Shown piece by piece: positions 19,158-29,352 of a stretch of 64,000 nt of DNA. The stretch is from positions 1 through 64,000 of the forward strand of contig JAUJOZ010000029.1 in the NCBI GenBank assembly GCA_030447415.1. Reading direction: 5' to 3'. This stretch comes from Thermomicrobiales bacterium. GTDB lineage: Bacteria > Chloroflexota > Chloroflexia > Thermomicrobiales > UBA6265. The position numbers were made by a program, and so were the translations under genes. Each line of letters opens with the position of its first letter. The stretch's first letter is position 1. The notes under the pieces were generated by a model. It ran no database searches. It was not told the origin of the DNA and saw only the letters and a list, made by a program, of their open reading frames with translations.

Positions 19158-20108
19158 CTAGTCGTCATTGTCGCACTCGGCCACCGCGTCGCCGCCGTCC
19201 GCGCCATCGCCGCCCGTGGCGTCGCCACCCACCGCGTCACCCCCGACGGCGTCCCCGCCGTCCGCGCCATCGCCGCCCGTGGCGTCGCCACCCACCGCGT
19301 CACCCCCGACGGCGTCCCCGCCGTCCGCGCCATCGCCGCCGGTGGCGTCAGCCCCGACCGCGTCCGCGCCCGGCGCGCCGTCGCACCCCTGGGCGGGCTC
19401 GCCGCTGGCCGAAGCGCCGGCCGCGCCGCCGCCCTCGGTCGTCAGCCGCTGCCCGAGACGGCCGCCCCCATCCAAATGGAAGTCGAACCTGGCCGGTCGG
19501 TCGTCGTCCGGTAGCGCGAAGGTGATCCAGCCTTGGAGCCGGTCGCCGGGGGCGACCTCGCCGTCCGCGATGGCCGGAGCAGGCCCGCCGGTGATCACGG
19601 CGTAGCTGCGGCCGTCGCAGGTGGTCAGACGGAAGTCCTCGCGCCCGAGACGCAGGGGCGCGTCTGTCCGGTTCTCGATCGTGACCTCGACCGCGAAGGC
19701 TTGTGCGTCCGCCACGGGCGGGGGCGTCACCGGGGCGTTCGGACGCGCCTGGAGGATGTCTAGGGTGATGCCGTTCGCCGTCGCCGCGCCGCCGTTGAAG
19801 TTCGTCACGGGCTTGCCGCAGGCGATGGGGATTGGCGTCTCCGTCGACAACGGACCGACCATGGCTACCGTCTGCGACGTCGTCAGCTCGGCCACCCGCG
19901 CTCGCAACTCGACCACCTCCGTCCGTAGCGCCGCCAGCTCCGTCGCCTCAGCCGCACGCGTCGCCGTGGCCGCCGCGTCACCACCGTCCTGCGCGGCCGC
20001 CCACGGGTCGCCCAACCGGCCGGCGGCGAGCGCAGTAAAGAGACACGCCGCTGCAAGGGCGCCCACCCCGCCGCGCCACCGCCACCGGATTGACCGCGCG
20101 TTGCCCAT
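19158..20108 (-). CDS. Secreted DUF4352-like protein with Gly-Asp repeat tail
   Basis: ATG 20108 (MGNARSIRWRWRGG) follows AGGAGG 5 nt upstream. A signal peptide (VGALAAACLFTALAAG) is followed by a short coiled coil (LAALRTEVVELRARVAEL). The central domain, residues 90-235, has the DUF4352 pattern (FAVEVTIENRTDAPLRLG, DRLQGWITFALPDD), a telokin-like beta sandwich found on cell surfaces. The last 70 residues are three copies of a 21-residue Gly-Asp repeat ([18 protein letters not shown]), closely resembling the repeats of the giant protein at 22912-26504. It ends with AECDNDD. Confidence 0.75.
   Translation of the reverse strand: MGNARSIRWRWRGGVGALAAACLFTALAAGRLGDPWAAAQDGGDAAATATRAAEATELAALRTEVVELRARVAELTTSQTVAMVGPLSTETPIPIACGKPVTNFNGGAATANGITLDILQARPNAPVTPPPVADAQAFAVEVTIENRTDAPLRLGREDFRLTTCDGRSYAVITGGPAPAIADGEVAPGDRLQGWITFALPDDDRPARFDFHLDGGGRLGQRLTTEGGGAAGASASGEPAQGCDGAPGADAVGADATGGDGADGGDAVGGDAVGGDATGGDGADGGDAVGGDAVGGDATGGDGADGGDAVAECDNDD
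19182..19370 (-). repeat. Three 63-bp tandem repeats inside the DUF4352-like gene
   Basis: Two nearly identical 63-bp units and one diverged unit encode the 21-residue Gly-Asp motif. They are in frame, so copy-number change would lengthen or shorten the tail without breaking the gene. Confidence 0.8.
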
Positions 20109-20321
20109 ATCCGCCTCCTCAGTCCGGCGTGCCAGCGCGCCGGACTCGGGACCGAACCGTTCACCTCGGCTTACGCCCCGCGGCGCCGTCCGGTTCGCTC
20201 GGTGGCGCCGGGCCGATCGCTTAGGGGTTTGGGGGACCCTCACCGGTCCACGACGACGGCGGCAGGGCCGCCCATTTCAACGGGCAGCCTCGCCGTCTTC
20301 CTGCTGCTCCCGTTCTGCCGA

Positions 20322-21605
20322 CTACGCCGGGCCGATGAAGTCGGCGGCAATGAACCCGGTCTGGCCCGTGGCGACGACCTCCACCGGATACCAGAGGAAG
20401 TCGCCCCCCTCCTCGGGCGGGCCCGTGATCACCAGCTCCTCGCCCAGCGTCAGCTCGTCCACGATGTCGCCCTCGGTCGACGGCTCGGCCCGCAGGTTGA
20501 CGACCTCAGCCTCCGAGCCAGGGTTGACGACGACGGTGTCCCCCTCGACGAAGGCGCCCATGGCGGCGGTCGCTTCCGGGGCCGCCGCGGCAGTCGGCGT
20601 CGGCGTCGGCGTCGGGAACCCGCCCTCCGGCGTGTTGACCACGATTACCGCGGCCGCCTCGGCCGCTGGCGTCGCCGCGGCGTCCTCGCCCTCCGCGCTC
20701 GTGCTCAGGCGAACGATCACCAGCTCGCCGGCGCCCTCGACCCGCGCCGCTTCGGCAAGACCCCGCGGGAAGAACAGGGCGTCGCCCGGCGCCAGCGTGA
20801 GGTCCTCGCCCTCCTCTACCTCTAGCTGCAGTTCCGCCGTCGCGCCCCGGTAGACCTGAGCCTCGCCGGACGCAAGCGTGATCTCGAGCGCACCGGATTC
20901 AAGCGACAACAGCGCCGGGCCCGCATAGCCGGGGACCGGCGCCCCGTCCTCGATGGTCAACCGCTCGATGGCGACGACCGCCGCATTGGGCGGAAGCGCC
21001 GTCGCCACGGCGTCGCCGAGGATCAGGGGGGAGACGCCCTCGAACGCGTCGGCCGACGGCGTCCCGTCGGGGTAGGAGATGCCCGCCGGCCGCTGGTTGC
21101 CCGCCGGCAAGAACACCGCGGTCAGGATGACGGCCGGTTCGTCGTCCTCGTTGCGGAACTCGATCGCGGTACCGGCCGGGTAGGCGATCCGGTCGCCCGG
21201 CTCCAGCGCGAAGTCCTCGTCGTCCGGGGCCGGTCCCGGCTCGCCCTCGTCCACGCGCTGCAGCGTGGCCTCGCCTTGGACCCGGACGGTCAACTCGCCC
21301 TGCTCCAAGCGGCCGAACTCTGGCCCCGGGTGGGTGTGGTTGACGGAGATCGCCCCTGGCTCCAGGGTGATGCGCAGGAGCCGCAGGAACGACGGGGCCG
21401 CCGGCAGGTCCGCCCTGAACGCCAGCAACTCCTCGCTCTCCGCGTCCGCCGGCCCCGCGGTCCCGGTCGGCCCGGCCTGCGCCATGGATCGTGCCTGAGC
21501 CTGGTCCGCCCTCCACTCCCGGCCGGGGACGGCGACCGCGGCGGTGAAGATGACCAGCCCGAGGCTGAAAGCTAGCACCGAGGACGTCGTTGCTGAACGT
21601 TGCAT
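20322..21605 (-). CDS. Secreted double-cupin protein with C-terminal SH3-like domain
   Basis: A 427-residue exported protein from ATG 21605 (GAGAGG upstream). The signal peptide reads SVLAFSLGLVIFTAAVAV. Two cupin-like beta barrels follow: the first has SVNHTHPGPEFGRLEQGEL and LEPGDRIAYPAGTAIEFRN, giving a plausible metal site; the second (LSLESGALEITLASGEA, LAPGDALFFPRG) lacks obvious metal histidines. After a Thr/Pro/Ala linker the C-terminus is a bacterial SH3-like domain (VVNLRAEPSTEGDIVDELTL, WYPVEVVATGQTGFIAADFI). Similar SH3 tails are on the matrixin-like proteins in this window. Confidence 0.78.
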   Translation of the reverse strand: MQRSATTSSVLAFSLGLVIFTAAVAVPGREWRADQAQARSMAQAGPTGTAGPADAESEELLAFRADLPAAPSFLRLLRITLEPGAISVNHTHPGPEFGRLEQGELTVRVQGEATLQRVDEGEPGPAPDDEDFALEPGDRIAYPAGTAIEFRNEDDEPAVILTAVFLPAGNQRPAGISYPDGTPSADAFEGVSPLILGDAVATALPPNAAVVAIERLTIEDGAPVPGYAGPALLSLESGALEITLASGEAQVYRGATAELQLEVEEGEDLTLAPGDALFFPRGLAEAARVEGAGELVIVRLSTSAEGEDAAATPAAEAAAVIVVNTPEGGFPTPTPTPTAAAAPEATAAMGAFVEGDTVVVNPGSEAEVVNLRAEPSTEGDIVDELTLGEELVITGPPEEGGDFLWYPVEVVATGQTGFIAADFIGPA

Positions 21606-22911
21606 GCAATCCTCTCCGGGGCGAAGGTTCCCGTGCGGGCGCGGCCTGGCTCGGTTGAGGCTGGGCCCGCGGACCGCCGTGCCAGGCCCGCGGCGGGACT
21701 CCCCGGGCCCGCATCGTCCGGCATGCCGGCTCGTACGTTCCCTCCGGGCGTCCTTACCTGGCATCCTTCTTTTTAGCACAGTACGCCGACACGGTACGCC
21801 GGCGCGCTGACAGAAACCAGGCACCAGCGATCACGCCGTCTGGCGGGAACGCTCCGCGCCGGCGCCTCCAGCGGCCGTGGGCGCCCGACCGTTATGTTCC
21901 GCCGACCCATTGGGCGCCGGCCGTCCTGGCCGAGGTCCCAGCGTTCCTCGCAACGCCACGCTCGCAGGACGGTACCCGCCGAATCGGCCGGACGCGAGAA
22001 GAGACGCGAAGCAGGAAGGACGATGGGGGCGCGGGTGCATGAACTCCACTCGCGGTGCCGCCGAAGCGACGTGCCGGTCGGCCGTCCACCGCGTCTTGCG
22101 GCAGCGCTTGGCCGCACCGCCCTCCCGGAGCCACGCGAGGCGGACCGCCGGCGGCACGGCTCGAGGCTCCAGGAGGCGGTCCGCCGGCCGGCACGGGGGT
22201 GCCATCGCACGCCGACCACGCCAAAAGCCCTGCCCCTCCTTGTCATGCTGAGGGATGTCTGCTAGTCTACGTGCGGGGTGAGGGCTTGGATTTCTCTCTT
22301 GCGTGTCGTGTGCTGGGATATCACGGGGCGAACCGGTAGGGAACCGGTCCCGGACCCGAAGCGGCGCACCGGACCGGGTGGCCTCGGCATGAGGGAGCCG
22401 GCCGCCCACGGGGCGCCAAGTCCACCACGCGATTCACAGTCAATCCAAATCACTCTCGCTCGGCGGCTCGCACCAGCTCTCGTCCAGGCCGTAAGGAACG
22501 GATCGACCGCACCGGGTGTCGCGCCGGCTGGCGTGACGGGGGGGACGAGCCGGTGGCACTCAGACGAGCCAACTCAACCGACGACCACGTCGGCACACGG
22601 CGCCGTGACGCGGCCGTTCGGCGCCCGCCCTTTCAAAGAGACCCAATTCCCCTGCCGCCCGGCCGCAGTGGCACGGCGGATGCCATGATGGCTAGGTCGT
22701 CCCCCGGGCGTCCTCTCGAGAGCCGGATCCGACGCGGCGACGCGCGGACCGGCGAGGAGATCGAAAAGCGTGGCCGGGGGGTAGTTCGTTCCGGGGGGGG
22801 CCGGAGCTGAGAGGAGGTGCAAGGGGATACGAGGAAGCGGTAACAGTCCCCGTGATGCGCTCGGGGAAGGGAGGCTCCAAGGGGGGCCTCAGGACTTGGG
22901 AGGTCAGACAA
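21606..22911. other. Gene-free stretch upstream of the giant repeat gene
   Basis: No supported gene on either strand. It separates the divergent cupin and giant repeat genes and must contain both promoters. A GAGAGGAGGTG stretch near 22810 has no good open frame behind it. Confidence 0.4.
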
Positions 22912-25900
22912 GTGAAAATGACACAATGGGCTCTGGTACTGCGCGTGGTCGGCGCGCTGGCGATGATCGCCAGCCTGCTGACCTTCGCCGTCGGCCAGAC
23001 GCTCGCAGCGCCCGGGGGCGTGGCGCCGTCGGCGACCGCGGCGCAGTTCCAGGACGACACGACGGCTGAGGGGGGCGACGGCGTCGGCGCCGTGCGCGGC
23101 GACGCCGACGGCGGCGACGGCGGCGAGGGCGGCGAGGGCGGCGCCGGCGACGACGACGGCGGCGGCGCTGGCGGCGAGGCCTGCGGCGGCGCCGCCGGCG
23201 GCGGCCAAGGCACCGGCGGCGACGCCGACGCCAGCGGCGGCGACGCGCAGGGCGACACCTTGGCGGCGACACCACCGGCGGCGACACGACCGGCGGCGAC
23301 GGCGGCTTCGGCGGCGACGCCAACGGCGGCGAGGGTATCGGCGGCGACGCCGCCACCGGCGACGCCGAGGGCGGTGACGTTGTCATCATCGTCGACGGCG
23401 CGGTCGACCAGGTGGCCGTCGATGACGTGGCCGTCGACGACGGTGTGGCCGTCGACGACGTGGCCGTTGACGCGGTCGACGCGGTTGACGCGGGCGGCGG
23501 CGGCGCGGTTCAGGAGGTCGACGCGGTCGACGTGGTCGACGTGGTCGACGACGAGATCGAGGACGATATCGCCGGTGGCGACGCCGAGAGCGGCGACGCC
23601 GAGGGCGGCGACGTGGACGGCGGCGACGCCGAGGGTGGCGACGCGGACGGCGGCGACGCCGACGGTGGCGACACCGAGGGCGGCGACACGACCGGCGCGA
23701 ACAACACCGGCGGCGACGGCGGCATCGCGGTCGGCGGCGACGGCGAGGGCGGCGACGCGGACGGCGGCGAGGGCGGTGACGCCAGCGGCGGCGACGGCGG
23801 TGACGCCAGCGGCGGCGACGGCGGCGAGGGCGGCGACAGCGGCGACGCGATGAGCGGCGACGCGGACGGCGGCGACGGCGGCGATGCCACCGCGACGAGC
23901 GGCGGCGCCGACACCGGCGACGGCGGCGACGGCGGCGACGGCGGTTGCGAGAAGGAGTGCGACGGCGACGGCGGCGACGGCGATGGTGACGGTGACGGGT
24001 CCGCCACGGCCGTTGGCGGCGACGGCGGCGACGCCACCAGCGGCGACGCCGACACCGGCGATGGCGGCGACGGCGGCGACGGCGGCGACGGCGGCGACGC
24101 CAGCGGCGGCGATGGCGGCGACGCCAGCGGCGGCGATGCCACGGCCGGCGACGGCACCGGTGGCGACGCCGACGCCAGCGGCGGTGACGCGCAGGGCGAC
24201 ACCGAGGGCGGCGACACCAACGGTGGTGACATCGACCGGCGGCGCCGGCGGCACCGGCGGCGACGCCGACGGCGGCGACGGCGGCGAGGGCGGCGACGCC
24301 GATACCGGCGATGCTGAGGGCGGCGATGTCGTCATCATCATCGACGAGGACGAGGACGAGGCGGTCGACGTGGTCGACGTGGTCGACGTGGTCGACGTGG
24401 TCGGCGTGGTCGACGTGGTCGACGTGGTCGACGTGGTCGACGTGGTCGACGTGGTCGACGTGGTCGGCGTGGGACGGCGACGTGGTCGGCGGGCTCCGGG
24501 AGGTCGACGCGGTCGACGTGGTCGACGTGGTCGACGTGGTCGACGACGAGATCGAGGACGATATCGCCGGTGGCGACGCCGAGAGCGGCGACGCCGAGGG
24601 CGGCGACGCGGACGGCGGCGACGCCGAGGGTGGCGACGCGGACGGCGGCGACGCCGAGGGTGGCGACACCACCGGTGGCGACACGACCGGCGCGATCAAC
24701 ACCGGCGGCGACGGCGGCATCGCGGTCGGCGGCGACGGCTTTGGCGGTGACGCGGACGGCGGCGACGGCGGTGACGCCAGCGGCGGCGACGGCGGTGACG
24801 CCAGCGGCGGCGACGGCGGCGAGGGCGGCGACAGCGGCGACGCGATGAGCGGCGACGCGACCGGCGGCGACGGCGGCGATGCCACCGCGACGAGCGGCGG
24901 CGACGGCGGCGCGACCGCGACCGGCGGCGAAGGCGGCGACGCCGACACCGGCGGCGAGGGCGACGACGCCGACACCGGCGACGCGAACCCGGACGGCAGC
25001 GGCGGCGAGGACGATACCGGCGGCGACGCCGACACCGGCGGCGACGAGGCGATGGCCGGCGTCTTCCAGTTCATCGACGAGGACGGCGACGGCGTCGATG
25101 ATCGCCCCGAGGCCGGCGACGGCGAAGTCCGCACAACCTCGACCGGTGACGGCGACGCCGACACCGGCGGCGAGGGTGAGGGCGACGACACTGGCGACGA
25201 TGGCGGCGACGCCGGCACCGGCGACGCCGACACCGGCGATGGCGGCATGGGTGGCGATGGCGGCGCGGGTGGCGACGCCAGCGGCGGCGATGGCGGCGAC
25301 GCCAGCGGCGGCGATGCCACGGCCGGCGACGGCACCGGTGGCGACGCTGACGCCGGCGGCGGTGACGCGCAGGGCGACACCGAGGGCGGCGACACCAACG
25401 GTGGTGACACGACCGGCGGCGCCGGCGGCACCGGCGGCGACGCCGACGGCGGCGACGGCGAGGGCGGCGACGCCGATACCGGCGATGCTGAGGGCGGCGA
25501 TGTCATCATCATCATCGACGAGGACGAGGCGGTCGACGTGGTCGACGTGGTCGACGTGGTCGACGTGGTCGACGTGGTCGACGTGGTTGACGTGGTCGAC
25601 GTGGTCGACGTGGTCGACGTGGTCGGACGTGGTGACGGCGCCGGCACGGTTCGGCCCGCAGGAGGTCGACGCGGTCGACGTGGTCGACGTGGTCGACGAC
25701 GAGATCGAGGACGATATCGCCGGTGGCGACGCCGAGAGCGGCGACGCCGACGGTGGCGACGCGGACGGCGGCGACGCCGATGGTGGCGACGCGGACGGTG
25801 GCGACGCCGATGGTGGCGACACCGAGGGCGGCGACACGACCGGCGCGATCAACACCGGCGGCGACGGCGGCGCTGCGGTCGGCGGCGACGGCGAGGGCGG

Positions 25901-26504
25901 CGACGCGGACGGCGGCGAGGGCGGTGACGCCAGCGGCGGCGACGGCGGTGACGCCAGCGGCGGCGACGGCGGCGAGGGCGGCGACAGCGGCGACGCGATG
26001 AGCGGCGACGCGACCGGCGGCGACGGCGGCGATGCCACCGCGACGAGCGGCGGCGGCGGCGGCGCCGGCGGCGACGGCGGCGACGGCGGCGGCGAGAAGG
26101 AGCGCGCCGGCGGCGACACCGGTTGCGAGAAGGAGTGCGACGGCGGCGACACCGGTTGCGAGAAGGAGTGCTGCGACACCGAGTGCGACAGCGACGATGG
26201 TGGTAACACCAACACCAACACCAACACCAACACCAACACCAACATCGTCAACGTCTTCTTCGGCGACAAGCACTGGGGCGGTGGTAGCTCCAGTAACTCG
26301 AGCAGCAGCTCGGGCAGCAGCAGCTCGAGCAGCAGCAGCTCGAGCAGCAGCCGCTCGGCGGTAGCTGGTGTGAGCAAGCTGCCGAACACCGGTGCCGGCA
26401 TCGTGGCCGGTGAGGGCGGCGCGAACGAGGGGCTGCTCCTCCTCGGCTCGATCGTGGTCTTCGCGGGCGTGGGCTACGGCCTGCGGCGGAAGGTCGCGGC
26501 CTAG
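22912..26504 (+). CDS. Giant Gly-Asp repeat surface protein with LPNTG anchor (frame interrupted four times)
   Basis: GTG 22912 follows GGGAGG by 8 nt. A signal peptide ([17 protein letters not shown]) leads into roughly 1190 residues of acidic repeats. The repeat is organised as about two and a half large modules: Gly-Asp blocks ([31 protein letters not shown]), a hydrophobic strand VVIIIDED, a long Val-Asp tract, then [18 protein letters not shown]. Before the end come a Cys cluster (GCEKEC three times), an Asn-Thr run, a Ser-rich stalk and a sorting signal: KLPNTG, a hydrophobic span ([17 protein letters not shown]) and RRKVAA. Four one-base shifts (near 23262, 24230, 24472, 25622) must be bridged; comparison of modules shows single extra or missing bases. 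Likely anchored to peptidoglycan by sortase; Ca-binding is a guess from acidity. Confidence 0.75.
24362..24472 (+). repeat. 9-bp tandem repeat GTCGACGTG, first tract
   Basis: About twelve copies of GTCGACGTG encode Val-Asp-Val. One GTCGGCGTG variant interrupts it, and a one-base shift occurs at its right end (GTGGGAC). Confidence 0.85.
25532..25623 (+). repeat. 9-bp tandem repeat GTCGACGTG, second tract
   Basis: About ten copies of the same 9-mer, again ending in a one-base shift (GTCGGACGTGG). One unit has GTTGACGTG. Confidence 0.85.
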
Positions 26505-26547
26505 ACCCGGCGAGGGCAAGGCCCTCGACCCGCTCTGCGGGTAAGCG

Positions 26548-26582
26548 AACGGCGCCCCGGTCGGTTGGACCGGGGCGCCGTT
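26548..26582 (+). terminator. Strong intrinsic terminator of the giant repeat gene
   Basis: AACGGCGCCCCGGTC (26548-26562) pairs perfectly over 15 bp with GACCGGGGCGCCGTT (26568-26582), loop GGTTG, followed by a pyrimidine stretch TTCTTTCTCTTT. It lies 44 nt after the stop. Confidence 0.92.
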
Positions 26583-27026
26583 CTTTCTCTTTGTCGGTCT
26601 TCGTCAGGGCTGGTCCCGCGCACCGTCCTGCGCTCAAAGGAGGGCCAGCCTCCGCCCGACGAGGCAACTCATCCCCGGCACCATCGAGGCGACAAGCTCG
26701 GCATCCCTCCGCTCGCGTGACCCGCTCGGCGGGCAGGGCGTGCCACCGCGCCGGCCAGGACGCTCCTGGCGTGCGCCGTGTCCGAGCGGCCGTCGGAAAC
26801 CTCCTCCCCCGCTACGGATGCCCGTCCGAGGCAGTGTTCGCGCTCGCTCACGGTTCACCTGGAGGCAAGCGTTGCGTCGGCATGCGCGAGCAGGGTACGC
26901 TGGGTTCGGCGCCCACGAAGGACGGTCCGCGCGCCGGATGCACCCGGTCGTCTCGGTAAGGGGCGACCAGACGGCCGTCCCCGATGGCGTCACCGCCGTC
27001 CTGTTGACGGGGAAGGGGAACAAGCG
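26583..27026. other. Intergenic stretch before the CAP gene
   Basis: No gene is supported. The promoter of the CAP protein gene is expected here. Confidence 0.35.
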
Positions 27027-27644
27027 ATGAACCGCGTCTCGGTCTTGCTCGGGAGCCTCGTGCTTGCCGTCGCCACCCTCGTCGGCACCGCCGGAGCCGC
27101 TCCCGGGCCAGGCGCCTCGCCCGAGCACAGGAGGACCATCGCGACGGCGGACGACTGCGCGGACGTCGAGGAGTTGGCCTTCCTGGAGCTCATCAACGAC
27201 TACCGCCACCAGAACGGCAAGCCGGCCCTCGCCCTCACCCGGACGTTGAGTGACGCCTCCCGGCATCACAGCGTCAGCATGGCCAACCACAACTACTTTA
27301 GCCACGACCTCACCCCCGAGGCGGTGACCTGGTCGCAGAACATGATCGACCACGGCTACGCCTACGACACCTACCTCGGCGAGAACATTGCCGCCGGCTA
27401 CGCGACAGCCTTCAACACCTTCCTCCAGTGGCAGAACAGCCCCAGCCACAACGCCAACATGCTGAATGGCAACTTCACGGCGATCGGCATCGGTCGGGCC
27501 TTCGGCTCCGACTCGACCTACGGCTGGTACTGGACCACCGTCTTCGGCGGTGTCGTCGACGCCGCCGCGTGCGGCGCCCCGGCCCCGCCGCCAGGCGAAA
27601 TGCCGGACGAGGCGCAGACGCCGGGCGAGGCGCAGGCCGTGTGA
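27027..27644 (+). CDS. Secreted CAP (SCP/PR1) domain protein
   Basis: A 205-residue exported protein from ATG 27027 with GGAAGGGG upstream. Signal peptide SVLLGSLVLAVATLVG. The CAP domain has the usual order: FLELINDYRHQNGKPALAL, the first His in SDASRHHSVSMANHNYFSH, the YLGENIAAGY motif, WQNSPSHNANMLNGNFTAIG with the second His, and WYWTTVFGG. Function of bacterial YkwD-type CAP proteins is poorly known; an extracellular, perhaps membrane- or wall-related role is likely. The C-terminal tail is Pro/Ala/Glu-rich. After the stop, the same frame continues into Gly-Asp repeats. Confidence 0.88.
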   Translation: MNRVSVLLGSLVLAVATLVGTAGAAPGPGASPEHRRTIATADDCADVEELAFLELINDYRHQNGKPALALTRTLSDASRHHSVSMANHNYFSHDLTPEAVTWSQNMIDHGYAYDTYLGENIAAGYATAFNTFLQWQNSPSHNANMLNGNFTAIGIGRAFGSDSTYGWYWTTVFGGVVDAAACGAPAPPPGEMPDEAQTPGEAQAV

Positions 27645-27840
27645 GCCGAGGGCGGCGACGCGGACGGCGGCGACCCGGACAGGGCGACCAACACCGGCGG
27701 CGACGGCTTTGGCGGTGACAGCGGCACGGCGGAGGCTGGCTCCGCGAGAACGCCGCCGAAGGGCGACGAGGGCGTGGCTCTCATGCTTCGGTCCCGGGTA
27801 GGTGAACGGTGCCCCGGCCTTGGGCCCAGGGCGCCGTGCT
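27645..27840 (+). other. Gly-Asp repeat and terminator remnant after the CAP gene
   Basis: In frame with the CAP gene but behind its TGA, the sequence encodes [20 protein letters not shown] and GGDSG, matching the giant protein's repeats. It ends in a decayed terminator, ACGGTGCCC (27806-27814) against GGGCGCCGT (27829-27837), preceded by GTAGGTGAACGG, close to the leader of the giant gene's terminator. I infer a deletion fusion between CAP and a lost repeat gene. Confidence 0.55.
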
Positions 27841-28288
27841 GTCTAGCTGCCATCCGGCTCGTCGGTGATCGCCACGGCGAGGTGCCGCCGTCTGCCAGCG
27901 CCGGCTGCCGGTGGCGACGGACGGGCCGGCGACGGGGCGTGATTTGCACGGTACACGCGGCCCGGGGCCATGAGCGGCGCCGTCTGGTGCCGCGCTACCT
28001 GGCGCGTCGTCCGCCGGTTCGGCATCCCCGTCCCGCTCAGCGACAACCTGCCGCGTGCCCCGGCGGGAGGCGACAGAGCCCGACGGCGGATGGATCCAGG
28101 GCGTCGTTCTCCTCCGATGCCTTGACCGCTCGACGGGGTTCGGCCGTCTTTCCGGCCGAGGCGAGCCCGTGGGCTTGACCGCCCCCGGTGCAGCCGTCCC
28201 CGTTCCGGTCGCGGCATCCCTGGGCAGCGGCTTCGGCGCCTCGGGCGGACGACCGCCGGGCCGATCAGGACGGATGCGACAGGCCCCT
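27841..28288. other. Gene-poor stretch left of the IS630 remnant
   Basis: No supported gene. It may include scrambled remains of the rest of the transposase, but I cannot recognise catalytic motifs. Confidence 0.3.
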
Positions 28289-28697
28289 TCAAGCGAGGTG
28301 AGGGTGTCTTTGTCTGAGCGGCAACCCCAGCTTGGCCAGCAACCGGGACATCGTCGCCGTGCGGACCCGCCCCCCTGCCGCGTCCCGCCACCGCGCGCAG
28401 TGCGCGGCCAGCGTGGGCTCCGGATCGGCCGGCACCTGGGCGCGCAGCAACGACCACTGCTTGGACCGGATGGCACGCCTCCGGCCGGCGTGGGCGGAAT
28501 CCGCCAGGGAGCCGCGCTCCCGCTGCCGCGGCCGCCAGCGGCGCAGCGTGCGAGCACTGATGCGGAAGGTGCGCACGACCCCGGCCGCCGGCAGGTCGGC
28601 ATCCATCGCCTGCAGCAGCCGCTCCTGGAGATCGGCAAGGTAGCGGGGCTTCACGCCCATCACTGTGCCAGATGGTCACGCTTAACCTACCCCGCTC
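28289..28697 (-). mobile_element. IS630-family remnant, transposase N-terminus only
   Basis: A transposase start (GTG near 28654) reads VKPRYLADLQERLLQAMDAD, SARTLRRWRPRQRERGSLAD and ATMSRLLAKLGLPL, the helix-turn-helix half of an IS630 transposase. It is clearly related to the copy at 36325-37318 (VKPYPVDLRERLLQAEDAG, EATMSRLLARVG). The right end has the same tip, TAGAGCGG read on the minus strand, with TA at 28698-28699. The catalytic half and left end are missing. Confidence 0.7.
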
Positions 28698-28699
28698 TA

Positions 28700-29352
28700 G
28701 TGCACATCAAGGGTTTGGGCCTCCGGTCGTCGGCCGCCGCACCGGTTCGACGCCGTGGCCAGTGCTGACGCGGCAAACCTGGAGCCGGCCGCCGTCAGGC
28801 GCGGGCCCCGTCGCGCCAGAGACCTTGACACCGCACGCGGTAGCAACGTACTCAACGCCCTCCGCGATCCGACCGTTCCGGATCGCCGATGTCAGGGCCC
28901 CAGATCCGCGAGTCGATGAGGTGAAACCCGGCGGCGACGCGACGGGCGATCGCGAACATCCGTCGCCACAGCGGGCAGGAGGGGCCGGTGACACAACGGC
29001 TCCCCCCGTGGCGACCCCCGCTTCCGAGTGCTCGACCAGCTCGTCATCGGCACACTGCCGCTTGCAGATCGACTCCTCACTGAAGTAGTGTTGGGTTCGG
29101 GGTGACCCGGACGGTCGGTGAGCCCGGGGCTAGTATGTCCGGCATGACCGCGCGAAGTCGGCACACGCCTACGGCGGGACAGCGTCACGAACGCAGTCGC
29201 GGTAGCAGGATCGAAACCGGGGAAACCGGGACCCAGGGAACGCTGCGGCGAACGCACCGTATGGCTCGGTGTCGTGCCTTCGAACACACGGCGTCCCGGC
29301 CGCCACGCGGCGGGACGGTGGGCGACGCGACGCGCGCAAGGGAGGCTCGCAT
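28700..29352. other. Gene-free stretch before the HTTM gene
   Basis: No gene is supported on either strand. A GGGAGG box at its right edge serves the HTTM gene. Confidence 0.35.

Noticed and set aside
19170-26100. CRISPR array
   Set aside because: The repeats are coding, tandem without unique spacers, and in frame.
22692-26519. Long minus-strand frames across the giant repeat gene
   Set aside because: They are low-complexity antisense products (Ser-Pro or Ala-Val repeats) of the Gly-Asp coding strand.
27642-27644. TGA of the CAP gene as selenocysteine
   Set aside because: The CAP domain is complete before it, it does not replace a cysteine, and no hairpin like that of the DCC gene follows.
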